Under the pieces are notes generated by a model, which saw only the letters and a program-made list of their open reading frames with translations, made no database searches and was not told the origin of the DNA. From NCBI GenBank assembly GCA_965203475.1, contig OZ241890.1, positions 310,001 through 374,000 of the forward strand: 64,000 bases of DNA. The letters are read 5' to 3'. Numbering within the stretch: the stretch's first letter is position 1; each line of letters begins with the position of its first letter. A program made the translations under genes and the position numbers. This DNA is from JABDMD01 sp965203475 (lineage in GTDB: Bacteria > Pseudomonadota > Gammaproteobacteria > UBA4575). Positions 1-8,846 of this stretch are shown in pieces.

Positions 1-1
1 G

Positions 2-697
2 GAAGGCTTATTTAATGTGAAATTTACCGGATCTGGCAATTCGCCCAATATGGCGCAGTACCGAAACAATCTATTGTTTGATTTGCGCTTTCATGGTGAA
101 GAGGGCGTGTTTCGATTGTTAGACCCTGACAGTGCTTTAGTGGGCGGTGCCACTGGTTTCATGGGTGCGCTTGGTGAAACCGTATCGTATGTGCCCACAG
201 GCTTATTTGGTGTTGGTGCGGTGTCAAGATTAGTGGATTATATAAAAGTGATTGAGTATGACTTGATGGATGTGCATTTAGTGCGGGATGAAACACGAGA
301 TTTACAAATTAAAGAATACGTGGTGCAAAATCCGGAATTGTTAATGACAGCAAGTGGTGGTGTTGAGTTTCAACAAAACAAAGACATTTTACATAGCCCG
401 CTTGATATGGATGCGAACTTAGATTTTCGCGGCAAGGGTGCTGCTATTATGTACGATTTAAATTTAATGGAAAAAGAAAGAAATGAATACGGGTATTGGA
501 AAGGGCCAGCCATTAAGTTTTGGGGAACTCCAGCGAATAACCAGTCTAATTTAGACGAAGTAGTTTCCAAGGCGGGACGTGGTGCAATCTTAGGAGGTAT
601 TACTCGGCCCATTTCTGGTTTATTAGGTAATGCTAAGCATCGTTGGTTTGGAGATCGAGACGATCCAATCCCCTATAAACTGTACAACATTGAATAG
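2..697 (+). CDS. C-terminal part of a large envelope protein, possibly AsmA-like (5' truncated)
   Basis: The reading frame is open to the left edge of the window, so the true start lies outside; the GTG at 17 is only the first start-like codon. About 230 residues are visible. The chain has alternating hydrophobic beta-type segments, a run 'TASGGVEF' followed by a 'PLDMDANLDFRGKG' stretch, and a tail with 'GTPANN' and 'GAILGGITRPISGLLG'. This style resembles the C-terminal domain of AsmA-like proteins, which act at the inner membrane/periplasm in envelope lipid homeostasis. That assignment is by general resemblance only. A small ORF follows 9 bases after the stop. The function is uncertain. 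Confidence 0.5.
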   Translation, partial: EGLFNVKFTGSGNSPNMAQYRNNLLFDLRFHGEEGVFRLLDPDSALVGGATGFMGALGETVSYVPTGLFGVGAVSRLVDYIKVIEYDLMDVHLVRDETRDLQIKEYVVQNPELLMTASGGVEFQQNKDILHSPLDMDANLDFRGKGAAIMYDLNLMEKERNEYGYWKGPAIKFWGTPANNQSNLDEVVSKAGRGAILGGITRPISGLLGNAKHRWFGDRDDPIPYKLYNIE

Positions 698-706
698 AAG
701 ATACTC

Positions 707-856
707 ATGAAATTTTTAAAGTTGAAAATATTTGTAGTAGTGGTGTCACCGATGCTAATGCCATTTATTGTAAAGGCAGATACAGCTGCAGAAATTGATC
801 AAAAATCCGATCTGGCATTAGGCTTGCTTTCCAAACAAGTCGCTAATGATGTTTAA
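707..856 (+). pseudogene. Short secreted ORF, possible remnant of a SYLF/Ysc84-type gene
   Basis: A 49-residue frame begins with ATG at 707, nine bases after the preceding stop. It starts with a basic N-terminus, a hydrophobic stretch and 'VKADTAAEID', which looks like a signal peptide followed by a mature start. The segment 'AAEIDQKSDLALGLLSKQVA' resembles the beginning of SYLF (Ysc84) lipid-binding proteins. If the TAA at 854-856 is read through, the frame continues with 'RVKGKSIAYYNNV' to a second stop (895-897), so this could be a gene decayed by nonsense mutations. Alternatively it is a genuine small exported peptide. A terminator follows at 921-950. Confidence 0.35.
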
Positions 857-920
857 CGCGTCAAAGGTAAAAGCATTGCTTATTATAACAATGTGTAGGC
901 ATCTTAATTTTTACATAAAA

Positions 921-950
921 AACCCCTTGGATTTTATATCCTAAGGGGTT
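921..950. terminator. Bidirectional rho-independent terminator
   Basis: The stem AACCCCTT (921-928) pairs with AAGGGGTT (943-950). A-rich sequence lies on the left and T-rich sequence on the right. It can end transcription of the truncated left-hand genes (+) and of the Cys-rich gene (-), which stops at 977. Confidence 0.8.
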
Positions 951-976
951 TTAGCTAATATGTAATATAAGTCTAA

Positions 977-1381
977 TTACATTACACCCGCTTGATCCAT
1001 AACGGTTTTGCAATTTGGACTTATATCCCCAATATTGTGTTTCAAACAACTGAGAATTCGTCCATTCCCTTCTTTTACATTTGCACAGTGAGCCTCAATA
1101 TCATTGTTACATGCTTCTGCAATATGGTGAAGTTTGTTAATGGCTTGATCTAAAGCTTCTGCTGCTAAATAAAGAGCATGTGAGCACTTACCAGATAGTT
1201 TATCCTCATGTGCATAAGCACAAGCTAACATGCGGCCTTCACCAGGGGCAACCTGGTTGCAAAATTTCTCTTTATCTTCCGCACAAGATTCTTTTACAAA
1301 TTCTTCCAGCGTTTGTTCTTCAGCAATTGCTAGCGGAACTAACATGAATGCAGAGATCCATATAAAAATTATTTTTTTCAT
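977..1381 (-). CDS. Secreted cysteine-rich repeat protein (GLG1/Cys_rich_FGFR type)
   Basis: This is a 134-residue protein with a clear signal peptide (basic MKK, hydrophobic core, cleavage near 'AIAEE'). The mature part carries two cysteine-rich repeats. Each has the pattern C-x(5-7)-C, then 'G.GR.L.C', then a distal C ('CAEDKEKFC ... GEGRMLAC' and 'CNNDIEAHC ... GNGRILSC'). This matches the Cys-rich repeat known from Golgi apparatus protein 1 and from many small exported proteins of Proteobacteria, whose role is not established. The even spacing suggests disulfides in the periplasm. It is an isolated gene with its own terminator downstream and a tRNA gene upstream. Confidence 0.75.
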   Translation of the reverse strand: MKKIIFIWISAFMLVPLAIAEEQTLEEFVKESCAEDKEKFCNQVAPGEGRMLACAYAHEDKLSGKCSHALYLAAEALDQAINKLHHIAEACNNDIEAHCANVKEGNGRILSCLKHNIGDISPNCKTVMDQAGVM

Positions 1382-1497
1382 CTTAAAAGAAACCTCAATT
1401 TATTTGGTGAATTCTAGTGACAATACTACCTAGATATTGTTACAAATTTTTAACAATGTACAGATTATACTCAATTTACATTTAGTATTGTTAAACC

Positions 1498-1584
1498 TGG
1501 TGCCGGGAGAGAGACTCGAACTCTCACTCTGTTGCCAGAACCGGATTTTGAATCCGGCGCGTCTACCAGTTCCGCCACCCCGGC
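1498..1584 (-). tRNA. tRNA-Leu (anticodon CAA)
   Basis: Read on the minus strand, the acceptor GCCGGGG pairs with TCCCGGC (one G-T), followed by discriminator A and an encoded CCA at 1500-1498. The anticodon stem CCGGA/TCCGG encloses the loop TTCAAAA, giving anticodon CAA. A long variable arm, typical of class II tRNAs, precedes the T arm with GTTCGAGTC. It reads UUG leucine codons. It stands alone between the Cys-rich gene and queA. Confidence 0.96.
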
Positions 1585-1660
1585 CAATTTTGTGCTTAGT
1601 GTAGCCTAAATTGCTAAGCTGGCAAGAAGTTATAAAGAATTTATTTAATCCATTTCAATA

Positions 1661-2689
1661 ATGAATGTAGACCAGTTTGATTATGCGCTTCCGCAAGAAT
1701 TGATTGCGCAGACTCCTTTACAACATCGCAGTGCGAGCCGGTTGCTACGTTGTAAGAAGGATCAAGAATCATTTATAGATTTACAGTTTGTTGATTTGCC
1801 AACACTTTTAAAACCGAACGACTTGTTAGTGTTAAATGATACAAAGGTGATTCCAGCGAGAATGTTTGGTCAAAAAATCACTGGCGGTAAAGTGGAATTT
1901 TTATTGGAAAAAATACTGGATGAGAATACGGCGCTGGCACAACTTAAGGCCAGTAAAAGCGTAAAACCGGGAGGTAAAATTATTTTTAATGAACAAGTAT
2001 GTGCCACTGTAAAAGATAGACAAGATGAATTCTTTATTCTTGAGTTTGAAAATATAAAAGTAGAGAAGGTATTGCAAGAATTGGGTGTGACACCTCTGCC
2101 ACCCTATATAGAACGTTCAGCAGATTCACAAGACGAAGCACGTTATCAAACCGTGTATGCAAAAAATGCAGGAGCTGTGGCTGCACCCACGGCAGGTCTA
2201 CATTTTGATCAAAAACTAATTAACACATTAAAAGGTCAAGGTGTAAAAATTGCATCTCTTACTTTGCATGTGGGGGCAGGTACCTTCCAACCTGTGCGCA
2301 CGGGTAACATTTTAGAACATAAAATTCATGCTGAGCGAATGTCTGTTAGTAAAGATGTTAGTGATGAAGTGATTAGGTGTAAAAATAATAATGGACGTGT
2401 AATTGCGGTAGGCACTACTTCAGTACGAGCATTAGAAACTGCAGCTCAATCAGGAACCATTACACCTTATGAAGGTGAATCTGAATTGTTTATTTATCCT
2501 GGATTTAAATTTAATGTGGTAGATGTATTGATTACAAATTTTCATTTACCTAAATCTACATTATTGATGTTGGTGAGTGCTTTTGCGGGAATGGAAACTA
2601 TTCGTGCGGCTTATCAGCATGCTGTACAAAATAATTATCGTTTTTATAGTTATGGTGATGCCATGATTATTGAGGAAACAGCTGCTTAG
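1661..2689 (+). CDS. queA: tRNA preQ1(34) S-adenosylmethionine ribosyltransferase-isomerase QueA
   Basis: QueA transfers and isomerises the ribosyl moiety of SAM onto preQ1 in the wobble position of Asp, Asn, His and Tyr tRNAs, giving epoxyqueuosine. The 342-residue length is normal. Family motifs are visible: 'VLNDTKVIPAR' (57-67), 'AAPTAGLHF' (174-182), and the C-terminal 'TNFHLPKSTLLMLVSAF'. It is immediately followed by tgt (5-base gap), the preceding enzyme of the pathway; queF lies elsewhere in this window at 29236-29631. The order queA-tgt-yajC-secDF is the standard gammaproteobacterial arrangement and suggests one transcript. Confidence 0.97.
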   Translation: MNVDQFDYALPQELIAQTPLQHRSASRLLRCKKDQESFIDLQFVDLPTLLKPNDLLVLNDTKVIPARMFGQKITGGKVEFLLEKILDENTALAQLKASKSVKPGGKIIFNEQVCATVKDRQDEFFILEFENIKVEKVLQELGVTPLPPYIERSADSQDEARYQTVYAKNAGAVAAPTAGLHFDQKLINTLKGQGVKIASLTLHVGAGTFQPVRTGNILEHKIHAERMSVSKDVSDEVIRCKNNNGRVIAVGTTSVRALETAAQSGTITPYEGESELFIYPGFKFNVVDVLITNFHLPKSTLLMLVSAFAGMETIRAAYQHAVQNNYRFYSYGDAMIIEETAA

Positions 2690-2694
2690 TTACT

Positions 2695-3807
2695 ATGAAA
2701 TTTAATATTGCAGCAAATGATGGTGCGGCTCGGGCAGGGGAGCTACGATTTGCACGCGGCAATGTAGCTACACCTGCTTTTATGCCGGTAGGTACCTATG
2801 GCACAGTGAAAGCGGTCACGCCCGAAGAAGTTTCAAATATAGGTGCGCAGATCATTCTAGGAAATACATTTCATTTAATGTTACGGCCAGGAATGGAAAT
2901 TATTCAGCAACATCAAGGTTTGCATAATTTTATGCATTGGCAAGGACCCATACTCACCGATTCAGGCGGCTTCCAAGTATTTAGTTTAGCGTCCATGCGC
3001 AAATTAACGGAAGAGGGTGTACATTTTCAGTCTCCTGTAGATGGTGCCGAAGTTTTTTTAAGCCCGGAGCTAGCCATTCAAATTCAGCAACAACTGGGTA
3101 GTGACATTATGATGGTGTTTGATGAATGTACGGAATATCCAGCAAGCTTTGAACAAGCTGAAAAGTCTATGCAATTATCCATGCGTTGGGCAGAGCGATG
3201 TAAACAAGAGCATTCCAATGAACATGCCCTATTCGGTATTGTTCAAGGCGGTATGTATACAGAGTTACGTAGACAGAGTGCTACGAAATTAATTCAAATT
3301 GGATTTGATGGTTATGCACTTGGGGGTATGTCTGTAGGTGAACCTGAAGAAGAGCGTAATCACATATTAGATTCAATTGTTTCAGCTCTTCCGGAAGATC
3401 GACCTCGATATTTAATGGGTGTGGGCAAACCGGAAGATATAGTAGAGGCCGTGGCACGAGGCATTGATATGTTTGATTGTGTCATTCCAACCCGTAATGC
3501 TAGAACCGGATTTTTATACACTCGAAACGGGTTGTTGAGATTACGGAATCGCCGCTATAAAAATGATATGCGTCCCATCGATGAACAATGTGCGTGCTAT
3601 ACCTGCCAGCATTACACCCGTTCTTATTTAAGGCATTTGGATAAGTGCGGAGAAATACTCGGGGCCAGATTAAATACCTTACATAATTTACATTATTATC
3701 AAATGCTTATGGCAGAATTGAGAGAGGCTATCCGGCAGGGCCATTTGACTCGATATAAAGAAGAGTTTTATCAGCAACAGTCGCATCGCGAAGAGACTGT
3801 GGCATAA
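2695..3807 (+). CDS. tgt: tRNA-guanine(34) transglycosylase
   Basis: The enzyme exchanges guanine-34 for preQ1 in GUN-anticodon tRNAs. The protein has 370 residues, usual for bacterial Tgt. It shows 'LTDSGGFQVFSLA' with the catalytic Asp near residue 89, 'GGMSVGEPEEE', the nucleophile region 'DMFDCVIPTRNAR', and the zinc-binding cluster C-x-C-x2-C followed by a distal His ('CACYTCQHYTRSYLRHL'). It starts with ATG 5 bases after queA, so the two are probably translated from one mRNA. Downstream is yajC. Confidence 0.97.
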   Translation: MKFNIAANDGAARAGELRFARGNVATPAFMPVGTYGTVKAVTPEEVSNIGAQIILGNTFHLMLRPGMEIIQQHQGLHNFMHWQGPILTDSGGFQVFSLASMRKLTEEGVHFQSPVDGAEVFLSPELAIQIQQQLGSDIMMVFDECTEYPASFEQAEKSMQLSMRWAERCKQEHSNEHALFGIVQGGMYTELRRQSATKLIQIGFDGYALGGMSVGEPEEERNHILDSIVSALPEDRPRYLMGVGKPEDIVEAVARGIDMFDCVIPTRNARTGFLYTRNGLLRLRNRRYKNDMRPIDEQCACYTCQHYTRSYLRHLDKCGEILGARLNTLHNLHYYQMLMAELREAIRQGHLTRYKEEFYQQQSHREETVA

Positions 3808-3857
3808 TACGCCGCTCAATTTTAAATCGATCAGAAAATAAACACTATTTTAGGACT

Positions 3858-4184
3858 ATGTTCTTAATTTCAGATGCAATGGCGGAAGGTGCGTCCGCCC
3901 CAGCAGGCGGTGGCTATGAGATGCTGATCATGATTGGCATTTTTTTTGCGATTATGTATTTCATGATCATTCGTCCACAACAAAAACGCACAAAAGATCA
4001 TCAAAAATTAATTGGTTCTCTATCTAAGGGTGATGAAGTTGTCACAAATGGGGGAATAATGGGGAAAATATCAAATGTAGGTGATCAGTCTATCAACTTA
4101 GATGTGGCTGACGGAGTTACCATAAAGCTACAAAAGAGTTCAATATCATCAGTTTTGCCGAAAGGTTCATTAAAGCAAGACTGA
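3858..4184 (+). CDS. yajC: Preprotein translocase subunit YajC
   Basis: YajC is a small inner-membrane protein that associates with SecDF. The 108 residues include one membrane helix (about 22-40, 'MLIMIGIFFAIMYFMIIRP') followed by the conserved 'RPQQKRTKDH' and a soluble domain with 'GDEVVTNGGIMGKI'. Length and motifs fit the family. It lies between tgt and secD as in E. coli. Confidence 0.95.
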   Translation: MFLISDAMAEGASAPAGGGYEMLIMIGIFFAIMYFMIIRPQQKRTKDHQKLIGSLSKGDEVVTNGGIMGKISNVGDQSINLDVADGVTIKLQKSSISSVLPKGSLKQD

Positions 4185-4236
4185 ATTTTCCAACAATTAA
4201 AATTTACAAAACATATAAAAATAAAAGTAATCGATT

Positions 4237-6105
4237 GTGGTTCCACTGAATCAGTATCCTCTCTGGAAACATCTACTCATTCTTGCAATTATTTTATTTG
4301 CAGGGCTTTATGCTTTACCAAATTTATATCCAAATGTTCCGGCGGTTCAAATTTCACATGAGTCTGGAGAGTTAAGCGAAGCTACATTAGATGTAGTTAA
4401 AAATGCTTTAACGGGAAAAGGAATTCAAGTTCAAGGAGACGAGCTAGATGATAATCGTATTTTATTACGTTTTAAAAATACGGAACATCAACTCCAAGCA
4501 TCAGACATAACAAAAGATACATTAGATGGTAGGCATGTAGTAGCACTTAATTTGGCGCCTGCCACGCCAGGTTGGTTGCGTGCGTTAGGTGCAACACCGA
4601 TGAATTTGGGATTGGATTTACGTGGCGGGGTGCATTTTCTTTTGCAGGTGGATATGGAAGCTGCCATTGATAAAGCGATTAATAATTATGTATCTTCGTT
4701 TCGTGTCACGTTGCGCGAAGCCAAACTACGCCGATTTTCGGTTAGTCATAATAAAGAAGAATTAAAAGTAAAATTTCGAGACGTTGAAAGTCGAATTGAA
4801 GGGCTAAAAGTACTTACCGAAGAATATGGTAATGAGCTTGATTTTGAAGAACAGGAAACGGATGGAAACTTTTTTGTTACAGCAACCGTAAAAGAAACGG
4901 CTGCTAAAGAAATTCAAAACTTAGCGGTTCAACAAAACATCCAGACCTTACGCAATCGCGTAAATGAATTGGGCGTGGCTGAACCTGTTATTCAACAGCA
5001 GGGCGCTGCACGAATAGTCGTGCAATTACCCGGTGTACAAGATACTGCGCAAGCCAAAGATATTTTAGGTGCTACAGCCACTTTGGAATTTAGAATGGTG
5101 GATGAGCAAAACGATCCATTTCAAGCATCAGAAACAGGGCGCATTCCGGTTGGGTCGGTGTTGTACACGGAACGCGATAGTCGGAATCCTATTTTATTGA
5201 AAAGAAGTGTGATGTTGACAGGTGATTCGATTATCAATGCGACCTCTGGCTTTGATGAAAATGGTTTGCCGGCAGTGATCATTACATTAGATGGAAAGGG
5301 GGCAAGTCGTTTTAGCAAGGTTACGGCTGAAAATATAAAAAAATTAATGGCGGTAGTATTTATTGATAATAAAACCACGACTGTATTAAAAGATGGAGAA
5401 AAAGTTAAAAAGACAGTCCGTACGGAAGAAGTCATTAATGTTGCGCGCATTCAAGAACAATTAAGTAAACGGTTTCAAATTGAAGGACTGGATTCAACTC
5501 ATGAAGCTTTAAAGCTTTCACTATTACTGCGTGCCGGCGCCTTGGCTGCGCCAGTGGAAATCGTAGAAGAACGTACGATTGGCCCGAGTTTAGGCAAGCA
5601 AAATATTGAGCTAGGTAAAAAATCCATTTTAATTGGATTTATTTTGGTCATGATCTTTATGGTGTTGTATTACCGTGTCTTTGGAATTGCAGCTAATTTG
5701 GCACTCGCGGCAAACCTGGTTTTAATTATTGGAGTCATGTCTTTAATTCCAGGAGCTACTTTAACCTTGCCAGGTATTGCTGGAATTGTATTAACCGTGG
5801 GTATGGCAGTGGATGCCAACGTATTAATATTTGAACGAATTCGTGAAGAGATTCGTAATGGGAATTCACCACAGGCTAGCATTCATGCAGGATATAGCAA
5901 AGCCTTATCTACCATTGCCGATGCAAACATCACTACATTGATTGCAGCGATCGTATTATTTGTGTTTGGTACCGGACCTATTAAAGGTTTTGCGGTAACA
6001 CTATCTATCGGAATTGTAAGTTCCATGTTTACAGCCATTATGGGAACTCGCGCTTTAATTAATTTATATTATGGAAACAAAAAATCACCTAGCTTGGCCA
6101 TTTAA
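4237..6105 (+). CDS. secD: Protein translocase subunit SecD
   Basis: SecD uses the proton gradient to help pull preproteins out on the periplasmic side, together with SecF and YajC. The 622-residue chain starts with GTG; the N-terminal sequence 'NQYPLWKHLLILAI' matches the usual SecD start, so GTG is accepted. It shows a first membrane helix (about 10-29), a periplasmic P1 region with 'GLDLRGGVHFLLQVD', and a membrane domain with 'GMAVDANVLIFERIREE', the RND-type signature. It is followed 21 bases later by secF. Confidence 0.97.
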   Translation: MVPLNQYPLWKHLLILAIILFAGLYALPNLYPNVPAVQISHESGELSEATLDVVKNALTGKGIQVQGDELDDNRILLRFKNTEHQLQASDITKDTLDGRHVVALNLAPATPGWLRALGATPMNLGLDLRGGVHFLLQVDMEAAIDKAINNYVSSFRVTLREAKLRRFSVSHNKEELKVKFRDVESRIEGLKVLTEEYGNELDFEEQETDGNFFVTATVKETAAKEIQNLAVQQNIQTLRNRVNELGVAEPVIQQQGAARIVVQLPGVQDTAQAKDILGATATLEFRMVDEQNDPFQASETGRIPVGSVLYTERDSRNPILLKRSVMLTGDSIINATSGFDENGLPAVIITLDGKGASRFSKVTAENIKKLMAVVFIDNKTTTVLKDGEKVKKTVRTEEVINVARIQEQLSKRFQIEGLDSTHEALKLSLLLRAGALAAPVEIVEERTIGPSLGKQNIELGKKSILIGFILVMIFMVLYYRVFGIAANLALAANLVLIIGVMSLIPGATLTLPGIAGIVLTVGMAVDANVLIFERIREEIRNGNSPQASIHAGYSKALSTIADANITTLIAAIVLFVFGTGPIKGFAVTLSIGIVSSMFTAIMGTRALINLYYGNKKSPSLAI

Positions 6106-6126
6106 TACAAAGTATAGAAATTAGAT

Positions 6127-7065
6127 ATGCAAATTTTAAAAGACAACGTAAATATTGATTTTATGGGCAAACGCAAAATTGCGTTGATCATTTCATTAGT
6201 TTTAATTGTTGTTTCTATCGCAGCTATGGCTATGCGCGGTTTAAATTTAGGTATCGATTTTACCGGTGGAACCTTAGTTGAAGTTGGATATTCGGAAAGT
6301 GCCGAGCTTGAACCGGTTAGACAGGCTTTGAGTGCAGGAGGCTTTGGTGATGCTATTGTGCAACACTTTGGAACTACTAAAGATGTATTAATTCGGTTAC
6401 CCGTTGCAGAATCAGATCAAGATAAGGCCACCTTAAGTAATCGTGTATTAGATGCTTTGGCATCTACCGGTGCTCCAGAAATGCGTCGTGTGGAATTTGT
6501 TGGTCCTCAGGTTGGTGACGAGCTACGCGACAAAGGCGGACTTGCTATGTTGTATGCATTGATTGGCATTCTTATTTATGTTGCATTGCGCTTCGAATGG
6601 CGTTTTTCATTGGGGTCTGTGGCGGCATTGGTGCATGATGTGATTTTAGTCGTCGGTTTTTTTGCAATTACCCAAGTTGAATTCGACTTAACTGTGTTAG
6701 CAGCGCTGCTTGCGGTAATTGGTTACTCTTTAAATGACACCATTGTTGTGTTTGACCGCATTCGTGAAAATTTCAGACGAATACGCAAGGCGACATCGGA
6801 ATCTGTAATCAATACATCGATTAATCAAACACTGTCTCGAACCATCATGACATCTCTTACTACGTTATTGGTGTTACTGGCATTATTTTTGTTTGGAGGT
6901 GAAGTGATCCATGCCTTTTCAATTGCATTAATTGTTGGTGTTATTGTTGGCACCTACTCATCAATTTATGTCGCAAGCTCATCGTTGCTTACACTTAATG
7001 TAAGTAAAGAAGATTTAATGCCAGTTGAGAAAGAGATGGTGAATGAAGATGGTAGCCAGGTTTAA
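6127..7065 (+). CDS. secF: Protein translocase subunit SecF
   Basis: SecF is the partner of SecD in the accessory Sec complex. The 312 residues contain the N-terminal helix, 'GLNLGIDFTGGTLVEV', and the conserved membrane motif 'GYSLNDTIVVFDRIREN'. Length is typical. Its stop codon overlaps the stop of the convergent suhB by four bases, so no intergenic terminator is possible here and transcripts of the two genes may overlap. Confidence 0.97.
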   Translation: MQILKDNVNIDFMGKRKIALIISLVLIVVSIAAMAMRGLNLGIDFTGGTLVEVGYSESAELEPVRQALSAGGFGDAIVQHFGTTKDVLIRLPVAESDQDKATLSNRVLDALASTGAPEMRRVEFVGPQVGDELRDKGGLAMLYALIGILIYVALRFEWRFSLGSVAALVHDVILVVGFFAITQVEFDLTVLAALLAVIGYSLNDTIVVFDRIRENFRRIRKATSESVINTSINQTLSRTIMTSLTTLLVLLALFLFGGEVIHAFSIALIVGVIVGTYSSIYVASSSLLTLNVSKEDLMPVEKEMVNEDGSQV

Positions 7066-7862
7066 TAGGTAAGTTTACTGCCAGCTTTATGTAAGCTGTT
7101 TAACATTAATTTAAATATCTTTACATTCGCAGCCACAATGTCTCCACATTCTAAATGAGTGTGTCCCCCCGAGGGATCACCAACTAGCCCGCCTGCTTCC
7201 TGCACTAACAGACATCCTGCAGCGATGTCCCAAGTGCGCAAGTCAAATTCCCAAAAACCATCTAAACGTCCTGTAGCAACATAGGCTAAATCAAGTGCTG
7301 CAGATCCTGCACGGCGAATACCTGACGTATGTAACATTAATTCACGTAATGTCGGTAAATATTCATCGATATTTTTGTTTTCACGAAATGGAAACCCTGT
7401 GCCCAATAATGCGCCGTCATAGCTAGTAAGATTCGAGACTCTAATTTTTCTATCATTAAGCGTTGCACCATTGCCTCGACTTGCACAAAAAAGTTCATCT
7501 TTAAATGGGTCATACACGACGCCTACTTCCAATTTTTTTTCATGCTGTAGGGCAATGGAAACACCATATTGCGGAAATCCGCGTAAATAATTTGTAGTGC
7601 CATCTAAAGGATCAATGATCCATCGATATTCATTATTTTCTCCTGCATTAGCCCCACTTTCTTCGGCAAGCACACAATGATTAGGATAAGCACGACGAAT
7701 AGTTTTGATAATCTCAATTTCTGCTTGCAGGTCAACTTCACTTACAAAATCATTTTTTTGTTTTGTTCTAATATTTAAAGAGTCTAATCTCTCAATATTA
7801 CGTAGAATAATATTGCCGGCACTGCGTGCAGCATTGATAGCAATGTTTAAGGCGGCTTGCAT
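7062..7862 (-). CDS. suhB: Inositol monophosphatase family protein SuhB
   Basis: This is a Mg-dependent sugar/inositol phosphatase; in E. coli SuhB also binds transcription antitermination complexes on rRNA operons. The 266-residue protein has the metal-binding motifs 'EESG', 'DPLDGTTNYLRGFP' and 'WDIAAG', all in the expected order. It is divergent from trmJ across a 74-base promoter region, the same suhB/trmJ neighbourhood as in E. coli. The 3' end overlaps secF. Confidence 0.96.
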   Translation of the reverse strand: MQAALNIAINAARSAGNIILRNIERLDSLNIRTKQKNDFVSEVDLQAEIEIIKTIRRAYPNHCVLAEESGANAGENNEYRWIIDPLDGTTNYLRGFPQYGVSIALQHEKKLEVGVVYDPFKDELFCASRGNGATLNDRKIRVSNLTSYDGALLGTGFPFRENKNIDEYLPTLRELMLHTSGIRRAGSAALDLAYVATGRLDGFWEFDLRTWDIAAGCLLVQEAGGLVGDPSGGHTHLECGDIVAANVKIFKLMLNSLHKAGSKLTY

Positions 7863-7936
7863 TTTTTAATGATTATTAATAAAGGCTGGTATACCCAGCA
7901 TAGCATTCTGATTCGAATTCTGTATAAAATTTTAAT

Positions 7937-8707
7937 ATGAGTTTATCGAATAATCGTCAAGGCATTATTAAAATTGTGTTAGTTGAGCCTACACATCCAG
8001 GAAATATCGGTGCTGCTGCACGTGCAGCGAAAACTATGGGCATAGAAAACTTGGTGTTAGTGAATCCAAAATCATTTCCGGATAAACAGGCAACTATACG
8101 TGCGACAAGTGCAGCCGATGTGTTAGAGCGAGCTACAGTTTGTAACTCACTAAAGGATGCAGTAAAAGATTGTGTATTTGTTGTAGGTACAAGTGCACGT
8201 TCCAGAGGAAAGCCCTGTCCAGAACTTTCGCCCAGAGATTTAGGAGCGAAAGTTTGGCAAGAAGTCACAAATGGAGATGTGGCAATTGTATTTGGACGTG
8301 AAAGTAGTGGTTTAACCAATCTTGAAATGGATCTTTGTCAATTTGCTACCACCATCCCCACCAACTGGGAATTTAGTGCGCTTAATATTGCGGCAGCTGT
8401 GCAAGTAATTTGCTATGAAATTTTTACAGCTGATATAGAAAAAGTACAAACTGTTAAAAAATCTGAAGATGTATTAGCCACGGCAGAAGAGATCGAACGT
8501 TTTTTTGAGCACTTGCAGCAAGTACTGCTAGAAATTGATTTCCTTGATCCTAAACAACCCAAGTTGCTGATGCGTCGACTTAGACACTTATATAATAGAG
8601 CGCGTTTGACCCAGGTAGAGGTCAATATATTGCGTGGCATTTTGAGCTCGACTCAAAATCAAACAGGCAGGGTAGCTAAGCCCCGAGCGCAAGTAAAAGC
8701 TTCCTAA
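7937..8707 (+). CDS. trmJ: tRNA (cytidine/uridine-2'-O-)-methyltransferase TrmJ
   Basis: TrmJ is a SPOUT-class enzyme that 2'-O-methylates position 32 of certain tRNAs. The 256-residue protein starts 'VLVEPTHPGNIGAAARAAKTMG', carries 'VFGRESSGLTNLE' and 'SALNIAAAVQVICYE', the SpoU motifs that form the trefoil knot and SAM site, and has a C-terminal helical extension typical of TrmJ. It lies upstream of iscR, as in many Gammaproteobacteria. Confidence 0.95.
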   Translation: MSLSNNRQGIIKIVLVEPTHPGNIGAAARAAKTMGIENLVLVNPKSFPDKQATIRATSAADVLERATVCNSLKDAVKDCVFVVGTSARSRGKPCPELSPRDLGAKVWQEVTNGDVAIVFGRESSGLTNLEMDLCQFATTIPTNWEFSALNIAAAVQVICYEIFTADIEKVQTVKKSEDVLATAEEIERFFEHLQQVLLEIDFLDPKQPKLLMRRLRHLYNRARLTQVEVNILRGILSSTQNQTGRVAKPRAQVKAS

Positions 8708-8773
8708 GCACTTGAATTTATAGGATTTACCCACCTAAAAGAGGTAGTGAGAATCGACCAGGGCATCCCTATA

Positions 8774-8798
8774 ATACCTGACAATTTTACTAGGTTAT
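8774..8798 (+). promoter_or_regulatory. IscR type-1 box in the isc promoter
   Basis: A 25-base element begins ATACCTGACA and ends ACTAGGTTAT. It matches about 21 of 25 positions of the known type-1 IscR consensus (ATA..YGACT....YAGTC...TAT). It overlaps a -35-like CTGACA (8778-8783); a -10-like TATACT lies at 8803-8808. This fits IscR autorepression of the isc operon. The match was made by eye. Confidence 0.75.
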
Positions 8799-8846
8799 TT
8801 GTTATACTACCGTACTAAAATTCTATTTATTTGAGGTAGAACAAAG

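Noticed and set aside
4237..4239. Concern that secD is 5' truncated because it starts with GTG
   Set aside because: The N-terminal sequence aligns with the normal SecD start, so no residues are missing.
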